The translations under genes were made by a program, and so were the position numbers. A stretch of DNA of 64,000 nucleotides from G965276765 sp965276825. Its GTDB lineage: Bacteria > Actinomycetota > Acidimicrobiia > Acidimicrobiales > Palsa-688. The notes under the pieces are model-generated. The model saw only the letters and a program-made list of their open reading frames with translations, had not been told where the DNA came from and searched no databases. The stretch covers positions 310,001 to 374,000 of the forward strand of contig OZ255630.1 in NCBI GenBank assembly GCA_965276825.1, given 5' to 3'. Shown here in pieces: positions 17,345-25,563 of the stretch (within the stretch, counting starts at the first letter, position 1; the number at the start of each line of letters is the position of its first letter).

Positions 17345-19096
17345 CTACCTCGACCTTGCGTCCTGGGCGATCCCCTCGATGGCGAGGATCCGTCGGACGA
17401 TGGCGAGCGACGAGGCGTAGGTGGCATCCATGCCGAAATAGGAGAGGCCCCGAGCGCCGAGGGTGCGCGCCTGGGTGTATGGGGTGTCCGACGCGTAGTG
17501 GATGATGCCGAAGTCGAGTGGCAGCTTGGAGAAGTTGACGGCGGCTCCCACCGGGTAGCGGCCAACGTTGACGATCTCGTAGAGAGCGTCGCAGAAGGGT
17601 CCGGCCTCCATCTCCACCACCGTGAAGTCCTCGCGATAGTAGAAGTCGAGGTAACCCCGGTTTTGCAGGAAGGTGCTGCGCACGGCGACGGCCCGTTGAT
17701 TGTCGAGACCCGAGCCGAACTGCAGGAACGGCGCCACGTCCTCGAAGGAGAAGGCGTTGTCTAACCAGTACGTCGATCCGGAGTGCTCGTCGTGGACCAC
17801 GTTGGAGATCATCACGTCGCCGACTGCGGCGTTGAGGGTCGCCGCCTTGCCCAGCACATACACTCCGCGCAGCTTGTCCGTGGACTCGCCGATCTCGCGC
17901 AGCACGTTGTACGCCCCGAGCCCGAGCGGGTAATCGATGTTGACGATGAGAGCATCGGAGTGGCGGAGCCGGTCGGCGTCGACGTCGCGCAGGCGGGTGT
18001 CGAGGCTGGCCGGATCCAGTCGGTTGAGCTCCATGACCTGGGCGGCCACGCGCAGGGCGGTTCGGCTCGGTATGTGGGTGATGCCGAGGGCCTGCTCGCG
18101 CTCGCGCCGCTCACCGCCCCACGCCGACGTGTCGGGATGTGCCTGATAGAAGAGGCGTGCGCAGTAGTAGAAGAAGTTGGCCCACGATCCCCGTGTGCGC
18201 CCCTCTCGCAGCTTGATCAGCTCGGCCCGGAGGTAGGGCGGCCCGTCCGACTCGAGCCAGGTGACGATGGCTGCCTCGGGGAGCCGGGCGGTGCCGGTGA
18301 GCAGGTTGGCGATCGAGTGGGTGTTGGACGAGACCAGGTAGATCGGTCGCTGGAGGAGGTCCCGGGAGCGCAGGTAGTCGGTCACCGGCTCCCACCAGCG
18401 GCGCGCGACGCGGGCGTAGCCGATCTCGCTCCCGCCGACCATCTGGACGCGCACGTCGAGATCATGGTGGGAAACCTCGGCCAGAAAGGCGCTCAGGTCG
18501 CCATCCCACGCCTCCGCGACCCGGCCCCAGTCGTCCGCGGTGCCGCCGAAGGTCGTCGCGCACCATTCGACGTCGGCTCCGTCCACCGGCGCCCGGCCGA
18601 GGGCAGAGGCGACGATGCCGTGGAGCTTGTTCCACTCGATCTGGTAGGCGACCAGGGTCGGGATGAGGTCGTCGAGATCGGAGCTGGATGCGATGAGCAC
18701 CGCGAACGTGCCTTTGCCGTTGGTGTGCCAACGTCGGCGGCGAGCCGGCGCCTCGACGGTGGCCCACCGTTCAACGGCGGCACCGTCGTGGTCGAGCCCC
18801 GCGACGTCTTGGGCCATGACGACCAAGCGTGCCCGGAAGATTCCAACCGGGAGTCGATGGATGGAGTAGAGCAGGCCGCCGAGATCGGGTCGCTCGGACG
18901 CGGCGCCGGCGTGCAGGCTCGATCGCATGGCCAGATGGGACGGTTCGAGGACTCGCAGGCGGGTCTCACCGGAGGAGCGCAGCAGCGTCGTGTACGTGCG
19001 GTGGTACAAGCCCACCTCGTCGACAAGACTTGCGTCGTCGGCAACCCTCCCAGCCTGGTCCCACAAGGGTGAAACTCGCGGGCTCGGGATTCTCAT
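17345..19096 (-). CDS. Uncharacterised 583-residue protein with nucleoside phosphorylase/AMP nucleosidase signatures
   Basis: I do not recognise a named family with certainty. The C-terminal third carries the landmarks of the nucleoside phosphorylase superfamily in order: GVYVLGKAATLNAAVGDVMI at 411-430 (compare GtxGxLn..vGDvvi), VEMEAGPF at 494-501 (compare the ribose-binding EMEA), and an Asp in HYASDTPYTQA at 533-543 where the base-binding SD lies. The N-terminal 380 residues have no match I can name, and contain ATVEAPARRRRWHTNGKG and WLESDGPPYLRAELIKL. AMP nucleosidases likewise join an N-terminal domain to this fold. It ends the operon with adenosine deaminase, DUF952 and SET genes. GGGAGAG lies 5 bases before its ATG. 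Inference: a nucleosidase or phosphorylase of unknown substrate. Confidence 0.6.
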   Translation of the reverse strand: MRIPSPRVSPLWDQAGRVADDASLVDEVGLYHRTYTTLLRSSGETRLRVLEPSHLAMRSSLHAGAASERPDLGGLLYSIHRLPVGIFRARLVVMAQDVAGLDHDGAAVERWATVEAPARRRRWHTNGKGTFAVLIASSSDLDDLIPTLVAYQIEWNKLHGIVASALGRAPVDGADVEWCATTFGGTADDWGRVAEAWDGDLSAFLAEVSHHDLDVRVQMVGGSEIGYARVARRWWEPVTDYLRSRDLLQRPIYLVSSNTHSIANLLTGTARLPEAAIVTWLESDGPPYLRAELIKLREGRTRGSWANFFYYCARLFYQAHPDTSAWGGERREREQALGITHIPSRTALRVAAQVMELNRLDPASLDTRLRDVDADRLRHSDALIVNIDYPLGLGAYNVLREIGESTDKLRGVYVLGKAATLNAAVGDVMISNVVHDEHSGSTYWLDNAFSFEDVAPFLQFGSGLDNQRAVAVRSTFLQNRGYLDFYYREDFTVVEMEAGPFCDALYEIVNVGRYPVGAAVNFSKLPLDFGIIHYASDTPYTQARTLGARGLSYFGMDATYASSLAIVRRILAIEGIAQDARSR

Positions 19097-19141
19097 GTGT
19101 CACTCTCCCAAGGAGAGGACCGCAGGGGCAACCGCGGGCGA

Positions 19142-19594
19142 CTACGTCGTCCCCCTCCCTTCTCCGCTGGAAGCCGACGGTCTTGCCGCCCCGCCCCCAT
19201 GCCGGTCCGAGCCTGTGACCGTCCCTCGGCAAGTTGGCGTTCCGCACTGACAGTCCATATGCCAGGCCGTGGCCGAGGTCACGAGGGAGTACTCTACGGT
19301 CGCTTCCTGGGCCGTCGTGATCGGCCGGCGGCCGGCCAAGGTCAGTTCGTCGGCGATCCACACGTTGGGATCACAGGAATGGTTGCAGCGGGCCAAGGGG
19401 TGTTCGCCGTCGAGAAGCACGCTGAGGTCCTCTTCGATGACCACCGTGCGCCACGGCTCCGATCCGGCGATGCGGGAGGAGAGCTCGTTGTCGGTAACGC
19501 AACGCCCGCCCAGTACACCCACCGGCTCGCCGATGTCGATCACTGCCTTGGCTACGACAAAGAGCCCCAATCCCTCGATGGGTGACCGGCACAC
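19142..19594 (-). CDS. Small SET-domain protein (putative protein lysine methyltransferase)
   Basis: About 150 residues with the SET fold landmarks: SPIEGLGLFVV (GxG cofactor loop), RCNHSCDPNVWIADE (the NHS motif), QEATVEYS (normally E-x-T-x-[DN]Y, here EY) and a post-SET zinc cluster CQCGTPTCRGTVTG. SET proteins of this size occur in bacteria, but their targets are mostly unknown. No ATG is available. The GTG at 19594 is the closest start, and the same frame is open upstream into the C-terminal part of the DUF952 frame, so read-through or a fusion is possible. It lies between DUF952 and the phosphorylase-like gene in one operon. Confidence 0.65.
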   Translation of the reverse strand: MCRSPIEGLGLFVVAKAVIDIGEPVGVLGGRCVTDNELSSRIAGSEPWRTVVIEEDLSVLLDGEHPLARCNHSCDPNVWIADELTLAGRRPITTAQEATVEYSLVTSATAWHMDCQCGTPTCRGTVTGSDRHGGGAARPSASSGEGRGTT

Positions 19595-19653
19595 CTCGAG
19601 CTTGGAGGAGACCCAGGACGTCGGTGGGACGAACGCGCGGCCCAAAGCCGGGT

Positions 19654-20025
19654 TCAGAGGCCGAACTGCCACCACGGCGTCAGCGGGAAGGGTCCGTAGA
19701 GGTGTGGGAACCTCTCCACCCCCTCGACTGGCTCTTCCTTGACCTCGCTGCCTACCCGGTCGGGGTCGATCGTAAGGAGGACAAGCTGGTCCGTGCCGCG
19801 ATAGACGGCGTTGGCCACACGCTCGACTTGGTGGCGATGACTGCAATGGATGAATCCCACCTCGGCGAGACTGCGTCCCCCAGTGGAGAAGCGGTACTCG
19901 CCGACAGCGCTGGCTGCCTCCCAGACGCGGGCTTCGGCGATGTGAAGAACTGGTGGTCGAGGCTCGGCCCTTGTACCGCCGGCAACCGCCTCGTCGATGA
20001 TCCGTTCGTCCGGACCGCCGTTCAT
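19654..20025 (-). CDS. DUF952 protein, probable 1-bp deletion near C-terminus
   Basis: The 123-residue frame has the DUF952 pattern: RVWEAASAVGEYRFSTGGRS, GFIHCSHRHQVERVANAVYR and ERFPHLYGPFPL. It then ends abruptly in TPWWQFGL. Adding one G in the CGTCAG at 19678-19683 restores the family ending PLDAVVAVRPL. The family is uncharacterised, with the GFIHCS motif suggesting an enzyme active site. The start overlaps the adenosine deaminase stop (ATGA), so the two are translationally coupled. Confidence 0.75.
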   Translation of the reverse strand: MNGGPDERIIDEAVAGGTRAEPRPPVLHIAEARVWEAASAVGEYRFSTGGRSLAEVGFIHCSHRHQVERVANAVYRGTDQLVLLTIDPDRVGSEVKEEPVEGVERFPHLYGPFPLTPWWQFGL

Positions 20026-21191
20026 CGAGCGACTTCAGTGCCGTCCGCTCCCAGGTTGGCGGGGAGACGGCCGGATTCGAGGGTCAGCTCTCGATGCAGG
20101 CGAAGCTTCTCGGTCTCAGGCAGCCACGCGGCGTCAATGCCGTTGGCGGCCAGCCCCACGAGGCCGGTGAGGCTCACTCGGGCGTGCTCACGCACAGCGA
20201 TGTACTCGTCGCTGAGCGTCGTTGGGAACATCCCGGGGTCGTCGGAGCCCAAGCTGATCCGCAAGCCGCCGGCGATCATCCGGCGGATCGACTCGCGCCG
20301 CCACGGAATCCACGCTCGACGTGACGTGGTGCAAGCGCAGGTGAAGACCACCCCGTCATCCGCGCAGCGGCGCACTGCGGCGGCGTCTTCGAGCACGAAG
20401 TACCCGTGATCGATCCGTTCGCAGCCGAGCACATCAAGGCAAGCAAGCACGTACGAGGCCGTCGGGACGTGCTCGCCGGCGTGAGCTGTGCGATGCAGCC
20501 CAACGCGAGCCGCCGCCCGGTAGGCGTCGACAAAACGTTCGGGGGCGCCCGCGAGCTCAGACCCTTCAAGGCCGATGCCAATGACCTCAGGGCAGGGATG
20601 GGCGGCCATGATCTCCACCAACTCGACGGCGTCGCCAGGGGGATCTCCTCGGTCGATCCCGGCGATCAGACGGCCGACTATCCCGAAGTCGGCCTCGGCG
20701 GCCCGCAGCCCATCGATCAGCCCGTCCACAAGAGTTTCGTAGGTGAACCCGAGCCGAAGGAAGGCAGCGGCCTCGAAGAACGTCTCCCGGTAGCGCACGT
20801 TGCTCGTCGCCACGGCATCTTCGAGCGATTCGTAGGCCACCCGGGCGACGTCGCCGGACGTGGCGAGCACCGGCATCACCCACTGGGCCGCCTGCAAGAG
20901 CCCGGTGGCGCCAGCCCGTACCGGGGCATCGCCGGGTTCAGGGAGAGCCACCGCGGTCCGGCGGTAGGGGTCGCCAACCAGCGGCGCCGACTCGATCTGC
21001 TCGTAGAGCCGCTCCGCCGGTACCGGCAGATCGATCCCGTTGGCTCGAGCCAACTCGCCCACCGTCCGAGCGCGCATCGACCCAATAAAGTGGCAATGCA
21101 ACTCGACTTTCGGAAGCTGCCGGATAATCTCACGCTCCGCTTCGCTGACGTCCAAAGGTCCTGAAGTGTCATCCGCCGAACGAGCATCCAC
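20022..21191 (-). CDS. add: Adenosine deaminase
   Basis: Deaminates adenosine or deoxyadenosine to inosine nucleosides, making substrate for inosine hydrolases. Zinc and catalytic motifs are complete: PKVELHCHFIGSMRARTV (HxH), RTAHAGEHVPTAS (His and the catalytic Glu), ERIDHGYFVLED (His) and ISLGSDDPGMF (the two Asp). About 389 residues from the GTG at 21191. The frame stays open to an ATG at 21287, but those extra 32 residues are basic and run into the integrase fragment, so I take the shorter start with moderate certainty. First gene of the operon with DUF952, SET and the phosphorylase-like gene. Confidence 0.88.
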   Translation of the reverse strand: MDARSADDTSGPLDVSEAEREIIRQLPKVELHCHFIGSMRARTVGELARANGIDLPVPAERLYEQIESAPLVGDPYRRTAVALPEPGDAPVRAGATGLLQAAQWVMPVLATSGDVARVAYESLEDAVATSNVRYRETFFEAAAFLRLGFTYETLVDGLIDGLRAAEADFGIVGRLIAGIDRGDPPGDAVELVEIMAAHPCPEVIGIGLEGSELAGAPERFVDAYRAAARVGLHRTAHAGEHVPTASYVLACLDVLGCERIDHGYFVLEDAAAVRRCADDGVVFTCACTTSRRAWIPWRRESIRRMIAGGLRISLGSDDPGMFPTTLSDEYIAVREHARVSLTGLVGLAANGIDAAWLPETEKLRLHRELTLESGRLPANLGADGTEVAR

Positions 21192-21291
21192 TTTGGAGAG
21201 CTTATCTCTCAAGAGTCCAACCGAGCCGATAGTCCCTCGCCGGCCGGGTCTCCGTGAGCTGCGCCTTCTCCCCTTGGCCCGGAACACCTGA

Positions 21292-21623
21292 GTGGTCTGG
21301 GGGAAAGGGTGCCGCGAGGAACGGCTGCCGTTGCCAGCCGACGTCGGGAGGGCTGTGGCCGCCTACCTGCGTTCTGGCCGTCCTCGACGGCCCGAGCGGG
21401 AGGTCTTCCTGCGGGTGCCGGCACCGCTGCGAGGACTGGCGTCCGAAGGGGTGAGCGAGGTCGTGGGGGCGGCTTCCGAACGCGCCGGTTTCGGCATCTT
21501 CGGCGCCAACCGGCTTCATCACACCGCGGGAACCGAGATGTTGCGCAGCGGTGCCTCCCTCACCGAGGTCGCCCGAGTGCTGCGTCATCGCCGGGTGGAA
21601 ACGACTGCGATCTACGCCAAAGT
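21292..21623 (+). pseudogene. Tyrosine recombinase 1, C-terminal remnant (continues at 22788-22844)
   Basis: GKGCREERLPLPADVGRAVA, FGANRLHHTAGTEMLRSGAS and RVLRHRRVETTAIYAKV are the C-terminal catalytic region of an integrase. The active-site Tyr is present, but the conserved HRLRHT box reads NRLHHT, so His and Arg are both lost. The N-terminal part is missing left of about 21290. IS3 copy 1 inserted after YAK. The remainder (VDHRA, then with one base restored LRTLALSWPGSGR) is at 22788-22844, and its stop overlaps the ATG of recombinase 2. Confidence 0.8.
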
Positions 21624-21653
21624 TGGGCATCTCCCCGTTGTCCGGACGGGTGA

Positions 21654-22428
21654 TTATGAAGCTTGACGGTACTGCTGCTCCCACTCGGTTGGCGGTATGC
21701 CGTTGAGGGTGGTGTGAAGCCTGGACGTGTTGTACCAGTTGATCCACCGGAAGATGGCCCGACGAGCCTCGGCCCGGGTGGAGAAGATCTGTCCTTGGAG
21801 ACATTCCCGCTTCAGGCTCTCCCAGAAGCTCTCGGCCACCGCGTTGTCCCAGCAGATACCGGTCTTTCCGACCGAGGGGCGCAGTTGGCGGGCCTGGCAG
21901 AACAAGTTCGGTGCGTATGTGGTCGGCCATCGAGTAGCCCAGCAGGCGGCGGCTGCCCAGGTCGAGCACCGAGGCCAGATACAGCCAACCTTCCCCGGTG
22001 GGGATGTAGGTGATGTCCTGACACCACGCCACATCAGGCGCTCCAGGCGCGAAGCGCCGGCCGACGAGATCGGGGATCACATAGTCGTCAGGGCCGGGGA
22101 AGGTGGTGCGGATGCTGCGACGCCGGAACCGGCCGGCTATGCCGTGCAAGCGCATCAGACGGGCCACCCGCTTGACGTTGACGACCAGCCCGGCGTGACG
22201 CAACGCCTTGTACATGCGCGGCACCCCGTAGTTGCCATCCGCGGCGTCGAACAGCTCGCGCATCAACGCCACCAGCTCGGCCTCGGCCAGCTGACGCTCC
22301 GTCGGCCCGGCCGCCTGGCGGGCCGCCCAGTCGTAGTAGCCCGACGTTGACACCCCGACCGCCTCGCACGCCACCGTCACCGGGAACCCGGCTGCCTTCT
22401 GATCATCGACACCCACGTAGCGGGTCAC
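21654..22428 (-). pseudogene. IS3 transposase orfB, inactivated by 113-bp deletion
   Basis: The first 180 residues are intact (HTH_21-like region, then the rve integrase core with DVAWCQDITYIPT carrying the first catalytic Asp). The deletion removes the AHADRGSQY segment with the second Asp and shifts the frame, so the catalytic Glu region (NAVAESFWESLKRE) is read out of frame. The GTG start overlaps the orfA stop by GTGA. Confidence 0.9.
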
Positions 22429-22748
22429 AGTGTCGACGTCTCTTTGATCCAGAAGGCCAGAGATCGTTTGAGCAGATCTCGTTCCATCCGCAACTGCGCG
22501 TTCTCCGCTCGCAGCTCGACAAGATCAGACCGGTCATCCGCGGTCAGCCCCTGGCGGTCACCCCGCTCGATCCGCTCCAGGCCGACCCAGTTACCGAGCG
22601 TCCCCGGATTCACACCGACCGCTCGACCCACCTCGGCGATAGGACGGCCCTCGTCGAGCACCATCGCCACCGCGTCTCGCCGGAACTCCGGCGGGAACTT
22701 CGAAAGACGACCCCTCGCAGTGGTCCTCTCCTTGTTGGACATGGACAA
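22425..22748 (-). CDS. IS3 transposase orfA (HTH protein)
   Basis: A 107-residue DNA-binding protein of IS3 elements: FPPEFRRDAVAMVLDEGRPI, EVGRAVGVNPGTLGNWVG (helix-turn-helix) and a leucine-zipper-like ELRAENAQLRMERDLLKRSL. It differs from the copy at 29141-29464 at very few residues (N5 against D5, final L against P). A fused OrfAB product would need a frameshift near the end, but I see no run of A for slippage; GTGA coupling is the visible link. Confidence 0.9.
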   Translation of the reverse strand: MSMSNKERTTARGRLSKFPPEFRRDAVAMVLDEGRPIAEVGRAVGVNPGTLGNWVGLERIERGDRQGLTADDRSDLVELRAENAQLRMERDLLKRSLAFWIKETSTL

Positions 22749-22900
22749 CCTCCTATATGAGATGTCCGTCCAACGGGGGGATGCTCAAGTCGACCATCGC
22801 GCTTGAGGACCTTGGCGCTGTCGTGGCCGGGGAGCGGGCGATGACCGATTTCGCGTCCGCCGTGACCGACTACCTGCAAACGCGTCGGGCTATGGGCTAG

Positions 22901-24668
22901 CTACTTGCTCCTGAAGAAGTCGGAGCAACTTCCCTTGTAGTACAACGGTTTTGGCTGGTCAGGATCCCTGGGTGCGGGGTCGAGTGATGGGATGATGGCC
23001 CGGACCCCTTGTGCAAGAAGGGATACGGGCCATCATGCTCCGAACCATAAACGCCTCGCCGACCTTGTGGGACGCGATCCTGCCGGAGTGCTGTCTCGGG
23101 TTGCCTCCCGGGCTGGCCGCCGTCGACGTGTTGTTGGACGATCCGAGGTTCTTCGCCCCGTTCGTGCCGTTCTTCTCGGCCCGGCAGGGTCGGCCGTCGA
23201 TCCCGATCGAGACCTACCTGAGGATGATGTTCCTCCGGTTCCGCTACAAGCTCGGCTTCGAGACGCTGTGCGCGGAGGTGTCGGACTCGATCGCGTGGCG
23301 GCGGTTCTGTCGGATCTCGCTCGACACCGCCGTCCCGCACCCGACGACCCTGTTGAAGATCACCGCCCGGTGCGGACCTGGCCTGATCGACGGGTTGAAC
23401 GAAGCCCTGCTGGCCAAAGCCGCCGACGCGAAGCTCGTCCGGCTCGACAAGGTGCGGGTCGACACCACCGTGGTCGAGGCGAACGTTGCCTATCCGACCG
23501 ACAGCGGTCTGCTCGGCAAGGGCGTCGCCGCCCTGCGCCGTCTGGTCATGGTCGTCAAGGTGGCCGGGCTGGCGAAGTCGACCCGGTTCCGGGACCGGGG
23601 CCGGTCGGTGCGCCGGCGGGCCCATGACGTGGCCGTGTGGCTGCGTCGCCGCAACGATGACGCCAAAGCCGAGGTGCTGGCCATCACCGACCAGCTCGCC
23701 GACCTCGCCGAGCTCACCATCGCCGACGCCCGCCAGGTCGCCGTCAACGCCCGACGGACCCTCCGACGCCGGGGAGCACCCGGTTCGGGACGGGCCCTCC
23801 AGGCGCTGGCCGAGATCGACCGGGTCTCGGATCTGCTCGAGGCAATCGTGGCCCAAACCCGGCTGCGCGTCGCCGGCGGCGTCCCTGACGGTGCCTCCCG
23901 GATCGTCTCCCTGCACGATTCTGATGCTCGACCGATCCGCAAGGGCCGCCTCGGCCGGCCCGTCGAGTTCGGCTTCAAGGCCCAGGTCGCTGACAACGTC
24001 GACGGGATCATCGTCGACCACACCGTGATGATCGGCAACCCGCCGGACGCCCCCATGCTCGCCCCCGCCATCGCCGCAGTCAAAGCCCGGTTCGGGCGGG
24101 CCCCGAGGGCGGTCACCGCTGATCGTGGCTACGGCGAAGCCGGCGTCGATGACGCCCTGGTCGGCCTCGGCGTCAAGACCGTCGCCATCCCCAGGAAGGG
24201 ACGTCCCGGCCCGGCACGCACCAGCGTCCAGCGTGGCCGCGGATTCGTGCGCCTCGTCAAGTGGCGGACCGGGAGCGAAGCGCGCATCTCGTGCCTGAAA
24301 CGGGACTACCTGTGGCGGCGGACCCTCTTCGACGGCCACAGCGGCGCCCAGACCTGGTGCGGGTGGGGTGTCCTCGCCCACAACTCGAGCAAAGTCGCCG
24401 CCCTCGCCGGCAAGCCCGCCGGCCGAGGCGATCAACGATCACGGCCGGAGCGGGCAGGCAGTGAGCCACCCAATCCTGGCGGGACCCCGACGTCTGCTGC
24501 CTGACCCGGCCAGGACGGCTTCACCCGACGCGCCCCGACGGTCCCGAACGGACCGAAAAGGCCGCCGGGAGAAGCCAAAACGGCCGGACGGCAGCCCCAC
24601 ACGACCACACGCCCGGCAATCAGCAGAAACTAGACGTCCGACCCCACGACTTCTTCAGGACGAAGTAG
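22901..24668 (+). mobile_element. IS1182/ISNCY-like insertion sequence, intact ends
   Basis: Left end CTACTTGCTCCTGAAGAAG and right end (read inward) CTACTTCGTCCTGAAGAAG are terminal inverted repeats. CTAG is duplicated at 22897-22900 and 24669-24672. The length is 1768 bp with one transposase gene. It inserted into tyrosine recombinase 2. A 4-bp palindromic CTAG target is what IS1182-type elements use. Confidence 0.88.
23035..24504 (+). CDS. DDE transposase of the IS1182/ISNCY-like element
   Basis: About 489 residues. The N-terminal region is DUF772-like (GRPSIPIETYLRMMFLRFRY, GFETLCAEVSDSIAWRRFCR). The catalytic triad is visible as DKVRVDTTVVEAN, TADRGYGEAGVDD and TGSEARISCLKRDY. The frame is uninterrupted, so this copy may be active. 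I take the ATG at 23035, behind AAGGGATA; a GTG at 23011 is also in frame. Confidence 0.88.
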   Translation: MLRTINASPTLWDAILPECCLGLPPGLAAVDVLLDDPRFFAPFVPFFSARQGRPSIPIETYLRMMFLRFRYKLGFETLCAEVSDSIAWRRFCRISLDTAVPHPTTLLKITARCGPGLIDGLNEALLAKAADAKLVRLDKVRVDTTVVEANVAYPTDSGLLGKGVAALRRLVMVVKVAGLAKSTRFRDRGRSVRRRAHDVAVWLRRRNDDAKAEVLAITDQLADLAELTIADARQVAVNARRTLRRRGAPGSGRALQALAEIDRVSDLLEAIVAQTRLRVAGGVPDGASRIVSLHDSDARPIRKGRLGRPVEFGFKAQVADNVDGIIVDHTVMIGNPPDAPMLAPAIAAVKARFGRAPRAVTADRGYGEAGVDDALVGLGVKTVAIPRKGRPGPARTSVQRGRGFVRLVKWRTGSEARISCLKRDYLWRRTLFDGHSGAQTWCGWGVLAHNSSKVAALAGKPAGRGDQRSRPERAGSEPPNPGGTPTSAA

Positions 24669-25563
24669 CTAGGAGCTGGCCGAGGACGGTCGTCTCCTCC
24701 ACCAGTTGGCTGCCTACCTCGCCACTGTCAGCGCCGAGCACCTGAGCATCACCCACGCCTTGTTGTCGTGGGCGACCCAGCCCCCGCAATGCGGCACCGG
24801 CGTGGCACGCCGTCCGGCTCGGCACCGTCCGCAGCTTCGTCCGCTACCTCAGCGCCCTGGACCCAGCAACGGAGATCTGCCAGTCGGGCTGCTTCCCGAA
24901 CCCAGCCACCGGGTGGCGTCCGCCATCTGCTCCGAAGACGAAATCCACCGGATCATCGCGGTGATCGGCAATCTTACGCCCGAGTATTGGGCCGATACCT
25001 ATCAGACCCTGATCGGGCTGCTCGCCGTCACCGGTATGCGAGTGGGCGAAACCGTGCACCTCGACAGTGACGACTTCGACTTCGACGATGTCGTCCTAAC
25101 CATCCGCAACACCAAGTTCGGCAAGTCGCGCCAGGTCCCAACGCACCCCACGACGGTCGGGGCCCTCTGCGGCTACGCGGTCCCGGCGTGATGAGCGCCG
25201 ACCCGCACCGAAGTCGCCGAGCTCTTCACCTCCAGCATCGGCACCCGTCTCCTACGCGACAATGTCAGCACCGTCTTCCCCCGCCTGGTCCAAGCCGCCG
25301 GCGTCGTGTCGGGCCAGGGACGGAGGCCGCCACGCGCCCATGATCTCCGCCACAGTTTCGCCGAGTTCATGGCGCGGGCCGGAGAGGAGTGGGTGAGCCT
25401 GGTGGGGCCGGGCGGGCGGCGAGCTCCTCAGTGCCGATCCTGCATCGTATCGGTCACTGCTGTCCTTTCCGTCGGGCCACGCCCGACCACCGTAGAAGGC
25501 AGTTACACCGTTGTAGTTACACTCCCCCACGTGGAGCGTGATATGGGGCACGTGACTGGAGTA

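Larger units (their letters stand above)
21624..22787 (-). mobile_element. IS3-family insertion sequence, copy 1 (113-bp internal deletion)
   Basis: The ends are imperfect inverted repeats: left TGGGCATCTCCCCGTTG, right (read inward) TGAGCATCCCCCCGTTG. A 3-bp target duplication AGT flanks it (21621-21623 and 22788-22790). Compared with copy 2 (28227-29503) it is nearly identical but lacks 113 bp after 21900. It interrupts tyrosine recombinase 1. Length 1164 bp; transposition in cis is impossible because orfB is broken. Confidence 0.9.
22841..25390 (+). pseudogene. Tyrosine recombinase 2, split by an IS element and frameshifted
   Basis: The N-terminus MTDFASAVTDYLQTRRAMG (22841-22897) is the SAM-like core-binding start of an integrase. 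After the IS at 22901-24668 it continues as ELAEDGRLLHQLAAYLATVS and HALLSWATQP. With frame changes come AWHAVRLGTVRSFVRYLSAL and SEDEIHRIIAVIGN, then TLIGLLAVTGMRVGETVHLD (catalytic Arg 1). After another frame change, VFPRLVQAAGV leads to RAHDLRHSFAEFM (His and Arg 2). The Tyr-containing end is missing. The join reads GGC TAG, an in-frame stop, where other family members have a codon. Its ATG overlaps the end of recombinase 1. Confidence 0.8.

Noticed and set aside
25502..25516. Third copy of the CTACAnGTGTAG operator
   Set aside because: TTACACCGTTGTAG-like sequence has a longer centre and a mismatched arm, and lies at the 3' end of a gene, not in a promoter.
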